Below are positions 1 through 14,514 of a stretch of DNA of 64,000 nucleotides, in pieces (the first letter of the stretch is position 1; the number at the start of each line of letters is the position of its first letter). The notes beneath the pieces are model-generated. The model saw nothing but the letters and a program-made list of their open reading frames with translations, did no database searches and was not told the DNA's origin. A program made the position numbers and the translations under genes. The stretch is from Sipunculus nudus (lineage: Eukaryota; Annelida; Sipuncula; Golfingiida; Sipunculidae): NCBI GenBank assembly GCA_026874595.1, contig CM049307.1:93412330-93476329 (forward strand), in the 5' to 3' direction.

Positions 1-3000
1 GTCTCTGTGTCTGTATGTAATACTCAGACTCAATTGATCATACGGTCAGTATTTTGTAAGTATAATTACTGTCTGTCTCTCTATGTATATGTCTGTCTGT
101 AAGTAATTTTCATTTTCAGGTGGTCAAATACTTGGTCAGTATTATTACTGTCTGGCTGTTTGTAAGTAATTCTCAGACTCAAGTTGTCGAACACTTGGTA
201 AGTTTTATAACTGTTTCTCTGTGTGTCTGCCTCTGTGTAAATAATACTCAGACTCAGGTGGTCAAAAACTTGGTCATTATTATTAGTGTCTGTCTTTTTT
301 TAGACTGTCTATAAGTAACACATATAGTAAAGTGGTCCGGTACACGGTACGTTTTATTACTGTTTGTATGTCTGTCTGTTTGTAATACTCAGACGAATGT
401 GGTCTAGTACTTTGTAAAATTTATTAATGTCAGTTTGTCTCTAAGTAATACTTAAACTCAAGTAGTCAAGTAGTTGCTTAGTATAATGACTGTCTCTATG
501 TCTGTCTCTGTGTCTGTTTGTATGCCAATCTGTAAGTAATACTCAAACTCAACTGGTCGAGGACGTGGTAAGTATTATAACTGTATGTCTGTTTGTTTCG
601 ATGTCTGTCAGTCTGAGTGTAGTGCTTCGACTCAAGGTGGTCAAATACTTGATCAGTATTATAACAATCTGTGGGTCAATTTGTATACCCGTCTGTTAGT
701 TATAATCAGACTCGGGTGGTCAAATACTTGGTCAGTAATTTTGCTGTCTCTCTGCCTGTCTGACTGTGAGTAATACTCACACTCAGGTGGCAAATAATAT
801 TTTAAGTATTATAACTGTCTGTCTGCTTGTTATCTCTTTGTGAGTTGTTCAAAGACTTACCTGGTCGACCCCTTGGTAAGTATTACTACCGTCTGTCTTT
901 CTCTCTGTAAGTAATACTCCGACTCAAGTGTTCGAGTACTTATTAAGTATTATTACTCTCTGTTTGTTTGTAAGTAATACTCATACTCAAGTGGTGAGTA
1001 CTTGTTATTGTCTGTCTGTCTGTCTGCCTGTCTGTCTGGAAGTAATACTCACACTCAAGTGGATGAGAACATCTTAGCTATTGTAACTCTGTGTGTGTGT
1101 GTTTATATGTCTTTCTGTAAGTAATAGTCAGATTAAAGTCGTCGAATACTTGGTAAGTATTATTACTTGCTGTCCGCCTGTAGAAATACTCCGAATCAAG
1201 TTTTCGAGTACTTGTATATATTTTACTGTCTGTTTTTCTGTCTATTAGTAAGCAATACTCAGCCTCAAGTGGTCGAGAACTTTGTAAGTATTAATACCGT
1301 CTATATGTCTGTAAGTAATACTCAGACTCAATTGTTGAAGCGGTCAGTATTTTGTAAGTATAATTACTGTCTGTCTGTTTATTTTTATGTCTGCCTGTAA
1401 GTAATATTGATTTTTAAGTTGTCAAATACTTGGTCAGTATTATTATTGTCTGGCCGTTTGTAAGTAATTCTCAGACACAAGTGGTCGAGAACTTGGCAAC
1501 TATTATTAGTGCCAAGTACGTGGTTGTGTACTTAGTCAGTATTATTACTGCCTGTCTGCCTGCTTGTATGTCTCTCAGTTTGTTGGAAGTATTAAGACTC
1601 AAGTGGTCGTGTACTTGGTAAGTATAATTACCTTCAGTCTGGCTGTTAGTTATACGCTGGCTCAGGTTGTCAAATACTTCTTAGTATTATCACTGTCTTT
1701 CTCCTTGAAAGAAATAGTCAGTCTCACGTGGTCGAATTATTGCTAAGGATTATAAATGTCTGTTTCAGGTTATATTTAGACTCAAGTTGTTGAGTTCTTT
1801 GTAAGTATTAATACTGTCCCTGTGTCTGTATGTAATACTCAGACTCAATTGATCAAACGGTCAGTATTTTGTAAGTATAATTACTTTCTGTCTCTCTATG
1901 TATATGTCTGTCTGTAAGTAATTTTCATTTTCAGGTGGTCAAATACTTGGTCAGTATTATTACTGTCTGGCTGTTTGTAAGTAATTCTCAGACTCAAGTT
2001 GTCGAACACTTGGTAAGTTTTATAACTATTTCTCTGTGTGTCTGCCTCTGTGTAAATAATACTCAGACTCAGGTGGTCAAAAACTTGGTCATTATTATTA
2101 GTGTCTGTCTTTTTTAGACTGTCTATAAGTAACACATATAGTAAAGTGGTCCGGTACATGGTACGTTTTATTACTGTTTGTATGTCTGTCTGTTTGTAAT
2201 ACTCAGACGAATGTGGTCTAGTACTTTGTAAAATTTATTAATGTCAGTTTGTCTCTAAGTAATACTTAAACTCAAGTAGTCAAGTAGTTGCTTAGTATAA
2301 TTACTGTCTCTATGTCTGTCTCTGTGTCTGTTTGTATGCCAATCTGTAAGTAATACTCAAACTCAACTGGTCGAGGACGTGGTAAGTATTATAACTGTAT
2401 GTCTGCTTGTTTCGATGTCTGTCAGTCTGAGTGTAGTGCTTCGACTCAAGGTGGTCAAATACTTGATCAGTATTATAACAATCTGTGGGTCAATTTGTAT
2501 ACCCGTCTGTTAGTTATAATCAGACTCGGGTGGTCAAATACTTGGTCAGTAATTTTGCTGTCTCTCTGCCTGTCTGACTGTGAGTAATACTCACACTCAG
2601 GTGGCAAATAATATTTTAAGTATTATAACTGTCTGTCTGCTTGTTATCTCTTTGTGAGTTGTTCAAAGACTTACCTGGTCAACCCCTTGGTAAGTATTAC
2701 TACCGTCTGTCTTTCTCTATGTAAGTAATACTCCGACTCAAGTGTTCGAGTACTTATTAAGTATTATTACTCTCTGTTTGTTTGTAAGTAATACTAATAC
2801 TCAAGTGGTGAGTACTTGTTATTGTCTGCCTGTCTGTCTGCCTGTCTGTCTGGAAGTAATACTCACACTCAAGTGGATGAGAACATCTTAGCTATTGTAA
2901 CTGTGTGTGTGTGTTTATATGTCTTTCTGTAAGTAATAGTCAGATTAAAGTCGTCGAATACTTGGTAAGTATTATTACTTACTGTCCGCCTGAAGAAATA

Positions 3001-6000
3001 CTCCGAATCAAGTTTTCGAGTACTTGGTATATATTTTACTGTCTGTTTTTCTGTCTATTAGTAACCAATACTCAGCCTCAAGTGGTCAAGAACTTTGTAA
3101 GTATTAATACCGTCTATATGTCTGTAAGTAATACTCAGACTCAATTGTTCAAGCGGTCAGTATTTTGTAAGTATAATTACTGTCTGTCTGTCTATTTTTA
3201 TGTCTGCCTGTAAGTAATATTGATTTTTAAGTGGTCAAATACTTGGTCAGTATTATTATTGTCTGGCCGTTTGTAAGTAATTCTCAGACACAAGTGGTCG
3301 AGAACTTGGCAACTATTATTAGTGCCAAGTACGTGGTTGTGTACTTAGTCAGTATTATTACTGCCTGTCTGCCTGCTTGTATGTCTCTCAGTTTGTTGGA
3401 AGTATTAAGACTCAAGTGGTCGTGTACTTGGTAAGTATAATTACCTTCAGTCTGGCTGTTAGTTATACGCTGGCTCAGGTTGTCAAATACTTCTTAGTAT
3501 TATCACTGTCTTTCTCCTTGAAAGAAATAGTCAGTCTCACGTGGTCGAATTATTGCTAAGGATTATAAATGTCTGTTTTAGGTTATACTCAGACTCAAGT
3601 GGTTGAGTACTTTGTAAGTATTAATACTGTCCCTGTGTCTGTATGTAATACTCAGACTCAATTGATCAAACGGTCAGTATTTTGTAAGTATAATTACTGT
3701 CTGTCTCTCTATGTATATGTCTGTCTGTAAGTAATTTTCATTTTCAGGTGGTCAAATACTTGGTCAGTATTATTACTGTCTGGCTGTTTGTAAGTAATTC
3801 TCAGACTCAAGTTGTCGAACACTTGGTAAGTTTTATAACTATTTCTCTGTGTGTCTGCCTCTGTGTAAATAAAAATCAGACTCAGGTGGTCAAAAACTTG
3901 GTCATTATTATTAGTGTCTGTCTTTTTTTAGACTGTCTATAAGTAACACATATAGTAAAGTGGTCCGGTACATGGTACGTTTTATTACTGTTTGTATGTC
4001 TGTCTGTTTGTAATACTCAGACGAATGTGGTCTAGTACTTTGTAAAATTTATTAATGTCAGTTTGTCTCTAAGTAATACTTAAACTCAAGTAGTCAAGTA
4101 GTTGCTTAGTATAATGACTGTCTCTATGTCTGTCTCTGTGTCTGTTTGTATGCCAATCTGTAAGTAATACTCAAACTCAACTGGTCGAGGACGTGGTAGG
4201 TATTATAACTGTATGTCTGTTTGTTTCGATGCTGTCAGTCTGAGTGTAGTGCTTCGACTCAAGGTGGTCAAATACTTGATCAGTATTATAACAATCTGTG
4301 GGTCAATTTGTATACCCGTCTGTTAGTTATACTCAGACTCGGGTGGTCAAATACTTGGTCAGTAATTTTGCTGTCTCTCTGCCTGTCTGACTGTGAGTAA
4401 TACTCACACTCAGGTGGCAAATAATATTTTAAGTATTATAACTGTCTGTCTGCTTGTTATCTCTTTGTGAGTTGTTCAAAGACTTACCTGGTCGACCCCT
4501 TGGTAAGTATTACTACCTTCTGTCTTTCTCTCTGTAAGTAATACTCCGACTCAAGTGTTCGAGTACTTATTAAGTATTATTACTCTCTGTTTGTTTGTAA
4601 GTAATACTCATACTCAAGTGGTGAGTACTTGTTATTGTCTGTCTGTCTGTCTGCCTGTCTGTCTGGAAGTAATACTCACACTCAAGTGGATGAGAACATC
4701 TTAGCTATTGTAACTCTGTGTGTGTGTGTTTATATGTCTTTCTGTAAGTAATAGTCAGATTAAAGTCGTCGAATACTTGGTAAGTATTATTACTTGCTGT
4801 CCGCCTGTAGAAATACTCCGAATCAAGTTTTCGAGTACTTGTATATATTTTACTGTCTGTTTTTCTGTCTATTAGTAAGCAATACTCAGACTCAAGTGGT
4901 CGAGAACTTTGTAAGTATTAATACCGTCTATATGTCTGTAAGTAATACTCAGACTCAATTGTTGAAGCGGTCAGTATTTTGTAAGTATAATTACTGTCTG
5001 TCTGTCTATTTTTATGTCTGCCTGTAAGTAATATTGATTTTTAAGTGGTCAAATACTTGGTCAGTATTATTACTGTCTGGCCGTTTGTAAGTAATTCTCA
5101 GACACAAGTGGTCGAGAACTTGGCAACTATTATTAGTGCCAAGTACGTGGTTGTGTACTTAGTCAGTATTATTACTGCCTGTCTGCCTGCTTGTATGTCT
5201 CTCAGTTTGTTGGAAGTATTAAGACTCAAGTGGTCGTGTACTTGGTAAGTATAATTACCTTCAGCCTGGCTGTTAGTTATACGCTGGCTCAGGTTGTCAA
5301 ATACTTCTTAGTATTATCACTGTCTTTCTCCTTGAAAGAAATAGTCAGTCTCACGTGGTCGAATTATTGCTAAGGATTATAAATGTCTGTTTTAGGTTAT
5401 TTTTAGACTCAAGTGGTTGAGTACTTTGTAAGTATTAATACTGTCTCTGTGTCTGTATGTAATACTCAGACTCAATTGATCATACGGTCAGTATTTTGTA
5501 AGTATAATTACTGTCTGTCTCTCTATGTATATGTCTGTCTGTAAGTAATTTTCATTTTCAGGTGGTCAAATACTTGGTCAGTATTATTACTGTCTGGCTG
5601 TTTGTAAGTAATTCTCAGACTCAAGTTGTCGAACACTTGGTAAGTTTTATAACTGTTTCTCTGTGTGTCTGCCTCTGTGTAAATAATACTCAGACTCAGG
5701 TGGTCAAAAACTTGGTCATTATTATTAGTGTCTGTCTTTTTTTAGACTGTCTATAAGTAACACATATAGTAAAGTGGTCCGGTACATGGTACGTTTTATT
5801 ACTGTTTGTATGTCTGTCTGTTTGTAATACTCATACGAATGTGGTCTAGTACTTTGTAAAATTTATTAATGTCAGTTTGTCTCTAAGTAATACTTAAACT
5901 CAAGTAGTCAAGTAGTTGCTTAGTATAATGACTGTCTCTATGTCTGTCTCTGTGTCTGTTTGTATGCCAATCTGTAAGTAATACTCAAACTCAACTGGTC

Positions 6001-7257
6001 GAGGACGTGGTAAGTATTATAACTGTATGTCTGTTTGTTTCGATGTCTGTCAGTCTGAGTGTAGTGCTTCGACTCAAGGTGGTCAAATACTTGATCAGTA
6101 TTATAACAATCTGTGGGTCAATTTGTATACCCGTCTGTTAGTTATACTCAGACTCGGGTGGTCAAATACTTGGTCAGTAATTTTGCTGTCTCTCTGCCTG
6201 TCTGACTGTGAGTAATACTCACACTCAGGTGGCAAATAATATTTTAAGTATTATAACTGTCTGTCTGCTTGTTATCTCTTTGTGAGTTGTTCAAAGACTT
6301 ACCTGGTCGACCCCTTGGTAAGTATTACTACCGTCTGTCTTTCTCTCTGTAAGTAATACTCCGACTCAAGTGTTCGAGTACTTATTAAGTATTATTACTC
6401 TCTGTTTGTTTGTAAGTAATACTCATACTCAAGTGGTGAGTACTTGTTATTGTCTGTCTGTCTGTCTGCCTGTCTGTCTGGAAGTAATACTCACACTCAA
6501 GTGGATGAGAACATCTTAGCTATTGTAACTCTGTGTGTGTGTGTTTATATGTCTTTCTGTAAGTAATAGTCAGATTAAAGTCGTCGAATACTTGGTAAGT
6601 ATTATTACTTGCTGTCCGCCTGTAGAAATACTCCGAATCAAGTTTTCGAGTACTTGTATATATTTTACTGTCTGTTTTTCTGTCTATTAGTAAGCAATAC
6701 TCAGACTCAAGTGGTCGAGAACTTTGTAAGTATTAATACCGTCTATATGTCTGTAAGTAATACTCAGACTCAATTGTTGAAGCGGTCAGTATTTTGTAAG
6801 TATAATTACTGTCTGTCTGTCTATTTTTATGTCTGCCTGTAAGTAATATTGATTTTTAAGTGGTCAAATACTTGGTCAGTATTATTATTGTCTGGCCGTT
6901 TGTAAGTAATTCTCAGACACAAGTGGTCGAGAACTTGGCAACTATTATTAGTGCCAAGTACGTGGTTGTGTACTTAGTCAGTATTATTACTGCCTGTCTG
7001 CCTGCTTGTATGTCTCTCAGTTTGTTGGAAGTATTAAGACTCAAGTGGTCGTGTACTTGGTAAGTATAATTACCTTCAGCCTGGCTGTTAGTTATACGCT
7101 GGCTCAGGTTGTCAAATACTTCTTAGTATTACCACTGTCTTTCTCCTTGAAAGAAATAGTCAGTCTCACGTGGTCGAATTATTGCTAAGGATTATAAATG
7201 TCTGTTTTAGGTTATTTTTAGACTCAAGTGGTTGAGTACTTTGTAAGTATTAATACT
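1..7257. repeat. Higher-order repeat copy 1 (units A-B-C-D)
   Basis: Four consecutive units start at 1 (A), 1,816 (B), 3,629 (C) and 5,443 (D), with lengths 1,815, 1,813, 1,814 and 1,815 bp. The types are told apart by fixed differences. B and C begin GTCCCTG where A and D begin GTCTCTG. B has TTACTTTCTG near 1,880. C has AAAAATCAG near 3,870 and a one-base loss in a GATGCTGTC stretch near 4,230. A has GTCTGTTTATTT near 1,376 where D has GTCTGTCTATTT. Every marker I compared recurs exactly 7,257 bp downstream, so the real repeating block is four units long. Confidence 0.93.
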
Positions 7258-10200
7258 GTCTCTGTGTCTGTATGTAATACTCAGACTCAATTGATCATAC
7301 GGTCAGTATTTTGTAAGTATAATTACTGTCTGTCTCTCTATGTATATGTCTGTCTGTAAGTAATTTTCATTTTCAGGTGGTCAAATACTTGGTCAGTATT
7401 ATTACTGTCTGGCTGTTTGTAAGTAATTCTCAGACTCAAGTTGTCGAACACTTGGTAAGTTTTATAACTGTTTCTCTGTGTGTCTGCCTCTGTGTAAATA
7501 ATACTCAGACTCAGGTGGTCAAAAACTTGGTCATTATTATTAGTGTCTGTCTTTTTTTAGACTGTCTATAAGTAACACATATAGTAAAGTGGTCCGGTAC
7601 ACGGTACGTTTTATTACTGTTTGTATGTCTGTCTGTTTGTAATACTCAGACGAATGTGGTCTAGTACTTTGTAAAATTTATTAATGTCAGTTTGTCTCTA
7701 AGTAATACTTAAACTCAAGTAGTCAAGTAGTTGCTTAGTATAATGACTGTCTCTATGTCTGTCTCTGTGTCTGTTTGTATGCCAATCTGTAAGTAATACT
7801 CAAACTCAACTGGTCGAGGACGTGGTAAGTATTATAACTGTATGTCTGTTTGTTTCGATGTCTGTCAGTCTGAGTGTAGTGCTTCGACTCAAGGTGGTCA
7901 AATACTTGATCAGTATTATAACAATCTGTGGGTCAATTTGTATACCCGTCTGTTAGTTATAATCAGACTCGGGTGGTCAAATACTTGGTCAGTAATTTTG
8001 CTGTCTCTCTGCCTGTCTGACTGTGAGTAATACTCACACTCAGGTGGCAAATAATATTTTAAGTATTATAACTGTCTGTCTGCTTGTTATCTCTTTGTGA
8101 GTTGTTCAAAGACTTACCTGGTCGACCCCTTGGTAAGTATTACTACCGTCTGTCTTTCTCTCTGTAAGTAATACTCCGACTCAAGTGTTCGAGTACTTAT
8201 TAAGTATTATTACTCTCTGTTTGTTTGTAAGTAATACTCATACTCAAGTGGTGAGTACTTGTTATTGTCTGTCTGTCTGTCTGCCTGTCTGTCTGGAAGT
8301 AATACTCACACTCAAGTGGATGAGAACATCTTAGCTATTGTAACTCTGTGTGTGTGTGTTTATATGTCTTTCTGTAAGTAATAGTCAGATTAAAGTCGTC
8401 GAATACTTGGTAAGTATTATTACTTGCTGTCCGCCTGTAGAAATACTCCGAATCAAGTTTTCGAGTACTTGTATATATTTTACTGTCTGTTTTTCTGTCT
8501 ATTAGTAAGCAATACTCAGCCTCAAGTGGTCGAGAACTTTGTAAGTATTAATACCGTCTATATGTCTGTAAGTAATACTCAGACTCAATTGTTGAAGCGG
8601 TCAGTATTTTGTAAGTATAATTACTGTCTGTCTGTTTATTTTTATGTCTGCCTGTAAGTAATATTGATTTTTAAGTTGTCAAATACTTGGTCAGTATTAT
8701 TATTGTCTGGCCGTTTGTAAGTAATTCTCAGACACAAGTGGTCGAGAACTTGGCAACTATTATTAGTGCCAAGTACGTGGTTGTGTACTTAGTCAGTATT
8801 ATTACTGCCTGTCTGCCTGCTTGTATGTCTCTCAGTTTGTTGGAAGTATTAAGACTCAAGTGGTCGTGTACTTGGTAAGTATAATTACCTTCAGTCTGGC
8901 TGTTAGTTATACGCTGGCTCAGGTTGTCAAATACTTCTTAGTATTATCACTGTCTTTCTCCTTGAAAGAAATAGTCAGTCTCACGTGGTCGAATTATTGC
9001 TAAGGATTATAAATGTCTGTTTCAGGTTATATTTAGACTCAAGTTGTTGAGTTCTTTGTAAGTATTAATACTGTCCCTGTGTCTGTATGTAATACTCAGA
9101 CTCAATTGATCAAACGGTCAGTATTTTGTAAGTATAATTACTTTCTGTCTCTCTATGTATATGTCTGTCTGTAAGTAATTTTCATTTTCAGGTGGTCAAA
9201 TACTTGGTCAGTATTATTACTGTCTGGCTGTTTGTAAGTAATTCTCAGACTCAAGTTGTCGAACACTTGGTAAGTTTTATAACTATTTCTCTGTGTGTCT
9301 GCCTCTGTGTAAATAATACTCAGACTCAGGTGGTCAAAAACTTGGTCATTATTATTAGTGTCTGTCTTTTTTAGACTGTCTATAAGTAACACATATAGTA
9401 AAGTGGTCCGGTACATGGTACGTTTTATTACTGTTTGTATGTCTGTCTGTTTGTAATACTCAGACGAATGTGGTCTAGTACTTTGTAAAATTTATTAATG
9501 TCAGTTTGTCTCTAAGTAATACTTAAACTCAAGTAGTCAAGTAGTTGCTTAGTATAATTACTGTCTCTATGTCTGTCTCTGTGTCTGTTTGTATGCCAAT
9601 CTGTAAGTAATACTCAAACTCAACTGGTCGAGGACGTGGTAAGTATTATAACTGTATGTCTGCTTGTTTCGATGTCTGTCAGTCTGAGTGTAGTGCTTCG
9701 ACTCAAGGTGGTCAAATACTTGATCAGTATTATAACAATCTGTGGGTCAATTTGTATACCCGTCTGTTAGTTATAATCAGACTCGGGTGGTCAAATACTT
9801 GGTCAGTAATTTTGCTGTCTCTCTGCCTGTCTGACTGTGAGTAATACTCACACTCAGGTGGCAAATAATATTTTAAGTATTATAACTGTCTGTCTGCTTG
9901 TTATCTCTTTGTGAGTTGTTCAAAGACTTACCTGGTCAACCCCTTGGTAAGTATTACTACCGTCTGTCTTTCTCTATGTAAGTAATACTCCGACTCAAGT
10001 GTTCGAGTACTTATTAAGTATTATTACTCTCTGTTTGTTTGTAAGTAATACTAATACTCAAGTGGTGAGTACTTGTTATTGTCTGCCTGTCTGTCTGCCT
10101 GTCTGTCTGGAAGTAATACTCACACTCAAGTGGATGAGAACATCTTAGCTATTGTAACTGTGTGTGTGTGTTTATATGTCTTTCTGTAAGTAATAGTCAG

Positions 10201-13200
10201 ATTAAAGTCGTCGAATACTTGGTAAGTATTATTACTTACTGTCCGCCTGAAGAAATACTCCGAATCAAGTTTTCGAGTACTTGGTATATATTTTACTGTC
10301 TGTTTTTCTGTCTATTAGTAACCAATACTCAGCCTCAAGTGGTCAAGAACTTTGTAAGTATTAATACCGTCTATATGTCTGTAAGTAATACTCAGACTCA
10401 ATTGTTCAAGCGGTCAGTATTTTGTAAGTATAATTACTGTCTGTCTGTCTATTTTTATGTCTGCCTGTAAGTAATATTGATTTTTAAGTGGTCAAATACT
10501 TGGTCAGTATTATTATTGTCTGGCCGTTTGTAAGTAATTCTCAGACACAAGTGGTCGAGAACTTGGCAACTATTATTAGTGCCAAGTACGTGGTTGTGTA
10601 CTTAGTCAGTATTATTACTGCCTGTCTGCCTGCTTGTATGTCTCTCAGTTTGTTGGAAGTATTAAGACTCAAGTGGTCGTGTACTTGGTAAGTATAATTA
10701 CCTTCAGTCTGGCTGTTAGTTATACGCTGGCTCAGGTTGTCAAATACTTCTTAGTATTATCACTGTCTTTCTCCTTGAAAGAAATAGTCAGTCTCACGTG
10801 GTCGAATTATTGCTAAGGATTATAAATGTCTGTTTTAGGTTATACTCAGACTCAAGTGGTTGAGTACTTTGTAAGTATTAATACTGTCCCTGTGTCTGTA
10901 TGTAATACTCAGACTCAATTGATCAAACGGTCAGTATTTTGTAAGTATAATTACTGTCTGTCTCTCTATGTATATGTCTGTCTGTAAGTAATTTTCATTT
11001 TCAGGTGGTCAAATACTTGGTCAGTATTATTACTGTCTGGCTGTTTGTAAGTAATTCTCAGACTCAAGTTGTCGAACACTTGGTAAGTTTTATAACTATT
11101 TCTCTGTGTGTCTGCCTCTGTGTAAATAAAAATCAGACTCAGGTGGTCAAAAACTTGGTCATTATTATTAGTGTCTGTCTTTTTTTAGACTGTCTATAAG
11201 TAACACATATAGTAAAGTGGTCCGGTACATGGTACGTTTTATTACTGTTTGTATGTCTGTCTGTTTGTAATACTCAGACGAATGTGGTCTAGTACTTTGT
11301 AAAATTTATTAATGTCAGTTTGTCTCTAAGTAATACTTAAACTCAAGTAGTCAAGTAGTTGCTTAGTATAATGACTGTCTCTATGTCTGTCTCTGTGTCT
11401 GTTTGTATGCCAATCTGTAAGTAATACTCAAACTCAACTGGTCGAGGACGTGGTAGGTATTATAACTGTATGTCTGTTTGTTTCGATGCTGTCAGTCTGA
11501 GTGTAGTGCTTCGACTCAAGGTGGTCAAATACTTGATCAGTATTATAACAATCTGTGGGTCAATTTGTATACCCGTCTGTTAGTTATACTCAGACTCGGG
11601 TGGTCAAATACTTGGTCAGTAATTTTGCTGTCTCTCTGCCTGTCTGACTGTGAGTAATACTCACACTCAGGTGGCAAATAATATTTTAAGTATTATAACT
11701 GTCTGTCTGCTTGTTATCTCTTTGTGAGTTGTTCAAAGACTTACCTGGTCGACCCCTTGGTAAGTATTACTACCTTCTGTCTTTCTCTCTGTAAGTAATA
11801 CTCCGACTCAAGTGTTCGAGTACTTATTAAGTATTATTACTCTCTGTTTGTTTGTAAGTAATACTCATACTCAAGTGGTGAGTACTTGTTATTGTCTGTC
11901 TGTCTGTCTGCCTGTCTGTCTGGAAGTAATACTCACACTCAAGTGGATGAGAACATCTTAGCTATTGTAACTCTGTGTGTGTGTGTTTATATGTCTTTCT
12001 GTAAGTAATAGTCAGATTAAAGTCGTCGAATACTTGGTAAGTATTATTACTTGCTGTCCGCCTGTAGAAATACTCCGAATCAAGTTTTCGAGTACTTGTA
12101 TATATTTTACTGTCTGTTTTTCTGTCTATTAGTAAGCAATACTCAGACTCAAGTGGTCGAGAACTTTGTAAGTATTAATACCGTCTATATGTCTGTAAGT
12201 AATACTCAGACTCAATTGTTGAAGCGGTCAGTATTTTGTAAGTATAATTACTGTCTGTCTGTCTATTTTTATGTCTGCCTGTAAGTAATATTGATTTTTA
12301 AGTGGTCAAATACTTGGTCAGTATTATTACTGTCTGGCCGTTTGTAAGTAATTCTCAGACACAAGTGGTCGAGAACTTGGCAACTATTATTAGTGCCAAG
12401 TACGTGGTTGTGTACTTAGTCAGTATTATTACTGCCTGTCTGCCTGCTTGTATGTCTCTCAGTTTGTTGGAAGTATTAAGACTCAAGTGGTCGTGTACTT
12501 GGTAAGTATAATTACCTTCAGCCTGGCTGTTAGTTATACGCTGGCTCAGGTTGTCAAATACTTCTTAGTATTATCACTGTCTTTCTCCTTGAAAGAAATA
12601 GTCAGTCTCACGTGGTCGAATTATTGCTAAGGATTATAAATGTCTGTTTTAGGTTATTTTTAGACTCAAGTGGTTGAGTACTTTGTAAGTATTAATACTG
12701 TCTCTGTGTCTGTATGTAATACTCAGACTCAATTGATCATACGGTCAGTATTTTGTAAGTATAATTACTGTCTGTCTCTCTATGTATATGTCTGTCTGTA
12801 AGTAATTTTCATTTTCAGGTGGTCAAATACTTGGTCAGTATTATTACTGTCTGGCTGTTTGTAAGTAATTCTCAGACTCAAGTTGTCGAACACTTGGTAA
12901 GTTTTATAACTGTTTCTCTGTGTGTCTGCCTCTGTGTAAATAATACTCAGACTCAGGTGGTCAAAAACTTGGTCATTATTATTAGTGTCTGTCTTTTTTT
13001 AGACTGTCTATAAGTAACACATATAGTAAAGTGGTCCGGTACATGGTACGTTTTATTACTGTTTGTATGTCTGTCTGTTTGTAATACTCATACGAATGTG
13101 GTCTAGTACTTTGTAAAATTTATTAATGTCAGTTTGTCTCTAAGTAATACTTAAACTCAAGTAGTCAAGTAGTTGCTTAGTATAATGACTGTCTCTATGT

Positions 13201-14514
13201 CTGTCTCTGTGTCTGTTTGTATGCCAATCTGTAAGTAATACTCAAACTCAACTGGTCGAGGACGTGGTAAGTATTATAACTGTATGTCTGTTTGTTTCGA
13301 TGTCTGTCAGTCTGAGTGTAGTGCTTCGACTCAAGGTGGTCAAATACTTGATCAGTATTATAACAATCTGTGGGTCAATTTGTATACCCGTCTGTTAGTT
13401 ATACTCAGACTCGGGTGGTCAAATACTTGGTCAGTAATTTTGCTGTCTCTCTGCCTGTCTGACTGTGAGTAATACTCACACTCAGGTGGCAAATAATATT
13501 TTAAGTATTATAACTGTCTGTCTGCTTGTTATCTCTTTGTGAGTTGTTCAAAGACTTACCTGGTCGACCCCTTGGTAAGTATTACTACCGTCTGTCTTTC
13601 TCTCTGTAAGTAATACTCCGACTCAAGTGTTCGAGTACTTATTAAGTATTATTACTCTCTGTTTGTTTGTAAGTAATACTCATACTCAAGTGGTGAGTAC
13701 TTGTTATTGTCTGTCTGTCTGTCTGCCTGTCTGTCTGGAAGTAATACTCACACTCAAGTGGATGAGAACATCTTAGCTATTGTAACTCTGTGTGTGTGTG
13801 TTTATATGTCTTTCTGTAAGTAATAGTCAGATTAAAGTCGTCGAATACTTGGTAAGTATTATTACTTGCTGTCCGCCTGTAGAAATACTCCGAATCAAGT
13901 TTTCGAGTACTTGTATATATTTTACTGTCTGTTTTTCTGTCTATTAGTAAGCAATACTCAGACTCAAGTGGTCGAGAACTTTGTAAGTATTAATACCGTC
14001 TATATGTCTGTAAGTAATACTCAGACTCAATTGTTGAAGCGGTCAGTATTTTGTAAGTATAATTACTGTCTGTCTGTTTATTTTTATGTCTGCCTGTAAG
14101 TAATATTGATTTTTAAGTTGTCAAATACTTGGTCAGTATTATTATTGTCTGGCCGTTTGTAAGTAATTCTCAGACACAAGTGGTCGAGAACTTGGCAACT
14201 ATTATTAGTGCCAAGTACGTGGTTGTGTACTTAGTCAGTATTATTACTGCCTGTCTGCCTGCTTGTATGTCTCTCAGTTTGTTGGAAGTATTAAGACTCA
14301 AGTGGTCGTGTACTTGGTAAGTATAATTACCTTCAGTCTGGCTGTTAGTTATACGCTGGCTCAGGTTGTCAAATACTTCTTAGTATTATCACTGTCTTTC
14401 TCCTTGAAAGAAATAGTCAGTCTCACGTGGTCGAATTATTGCTAAGGATTATAAATGTCTGTTTCAGGTTATATTTAGACTCAAGTTGTTGAGTTCTTTG
14501 TAAGTATTAATACT
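7258..14514. repeat. Higher-order repeat copy 2, ending in a D/A hybrid unit
   Basis: Units start at 7,258 (A), 9,073 (B), 10,886 (C) and 12,700 (D), each exactly 7,257 bp after its counterpart in copy 1. All places checked match to the base, including private variants such as TACACGG at 347 and 7,604. The fourth unit is D-type up to about 13,970 (ACTCAGACTC rather than A-type ACTCAGCCTC). From about 14,080 it carries A-type markers (GTCTGTTTATTT, then AAGTTGTCAAAT). The unit is therefore a D-to-A hybrid, and the next unit is B-like. Confidence 0.9.
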
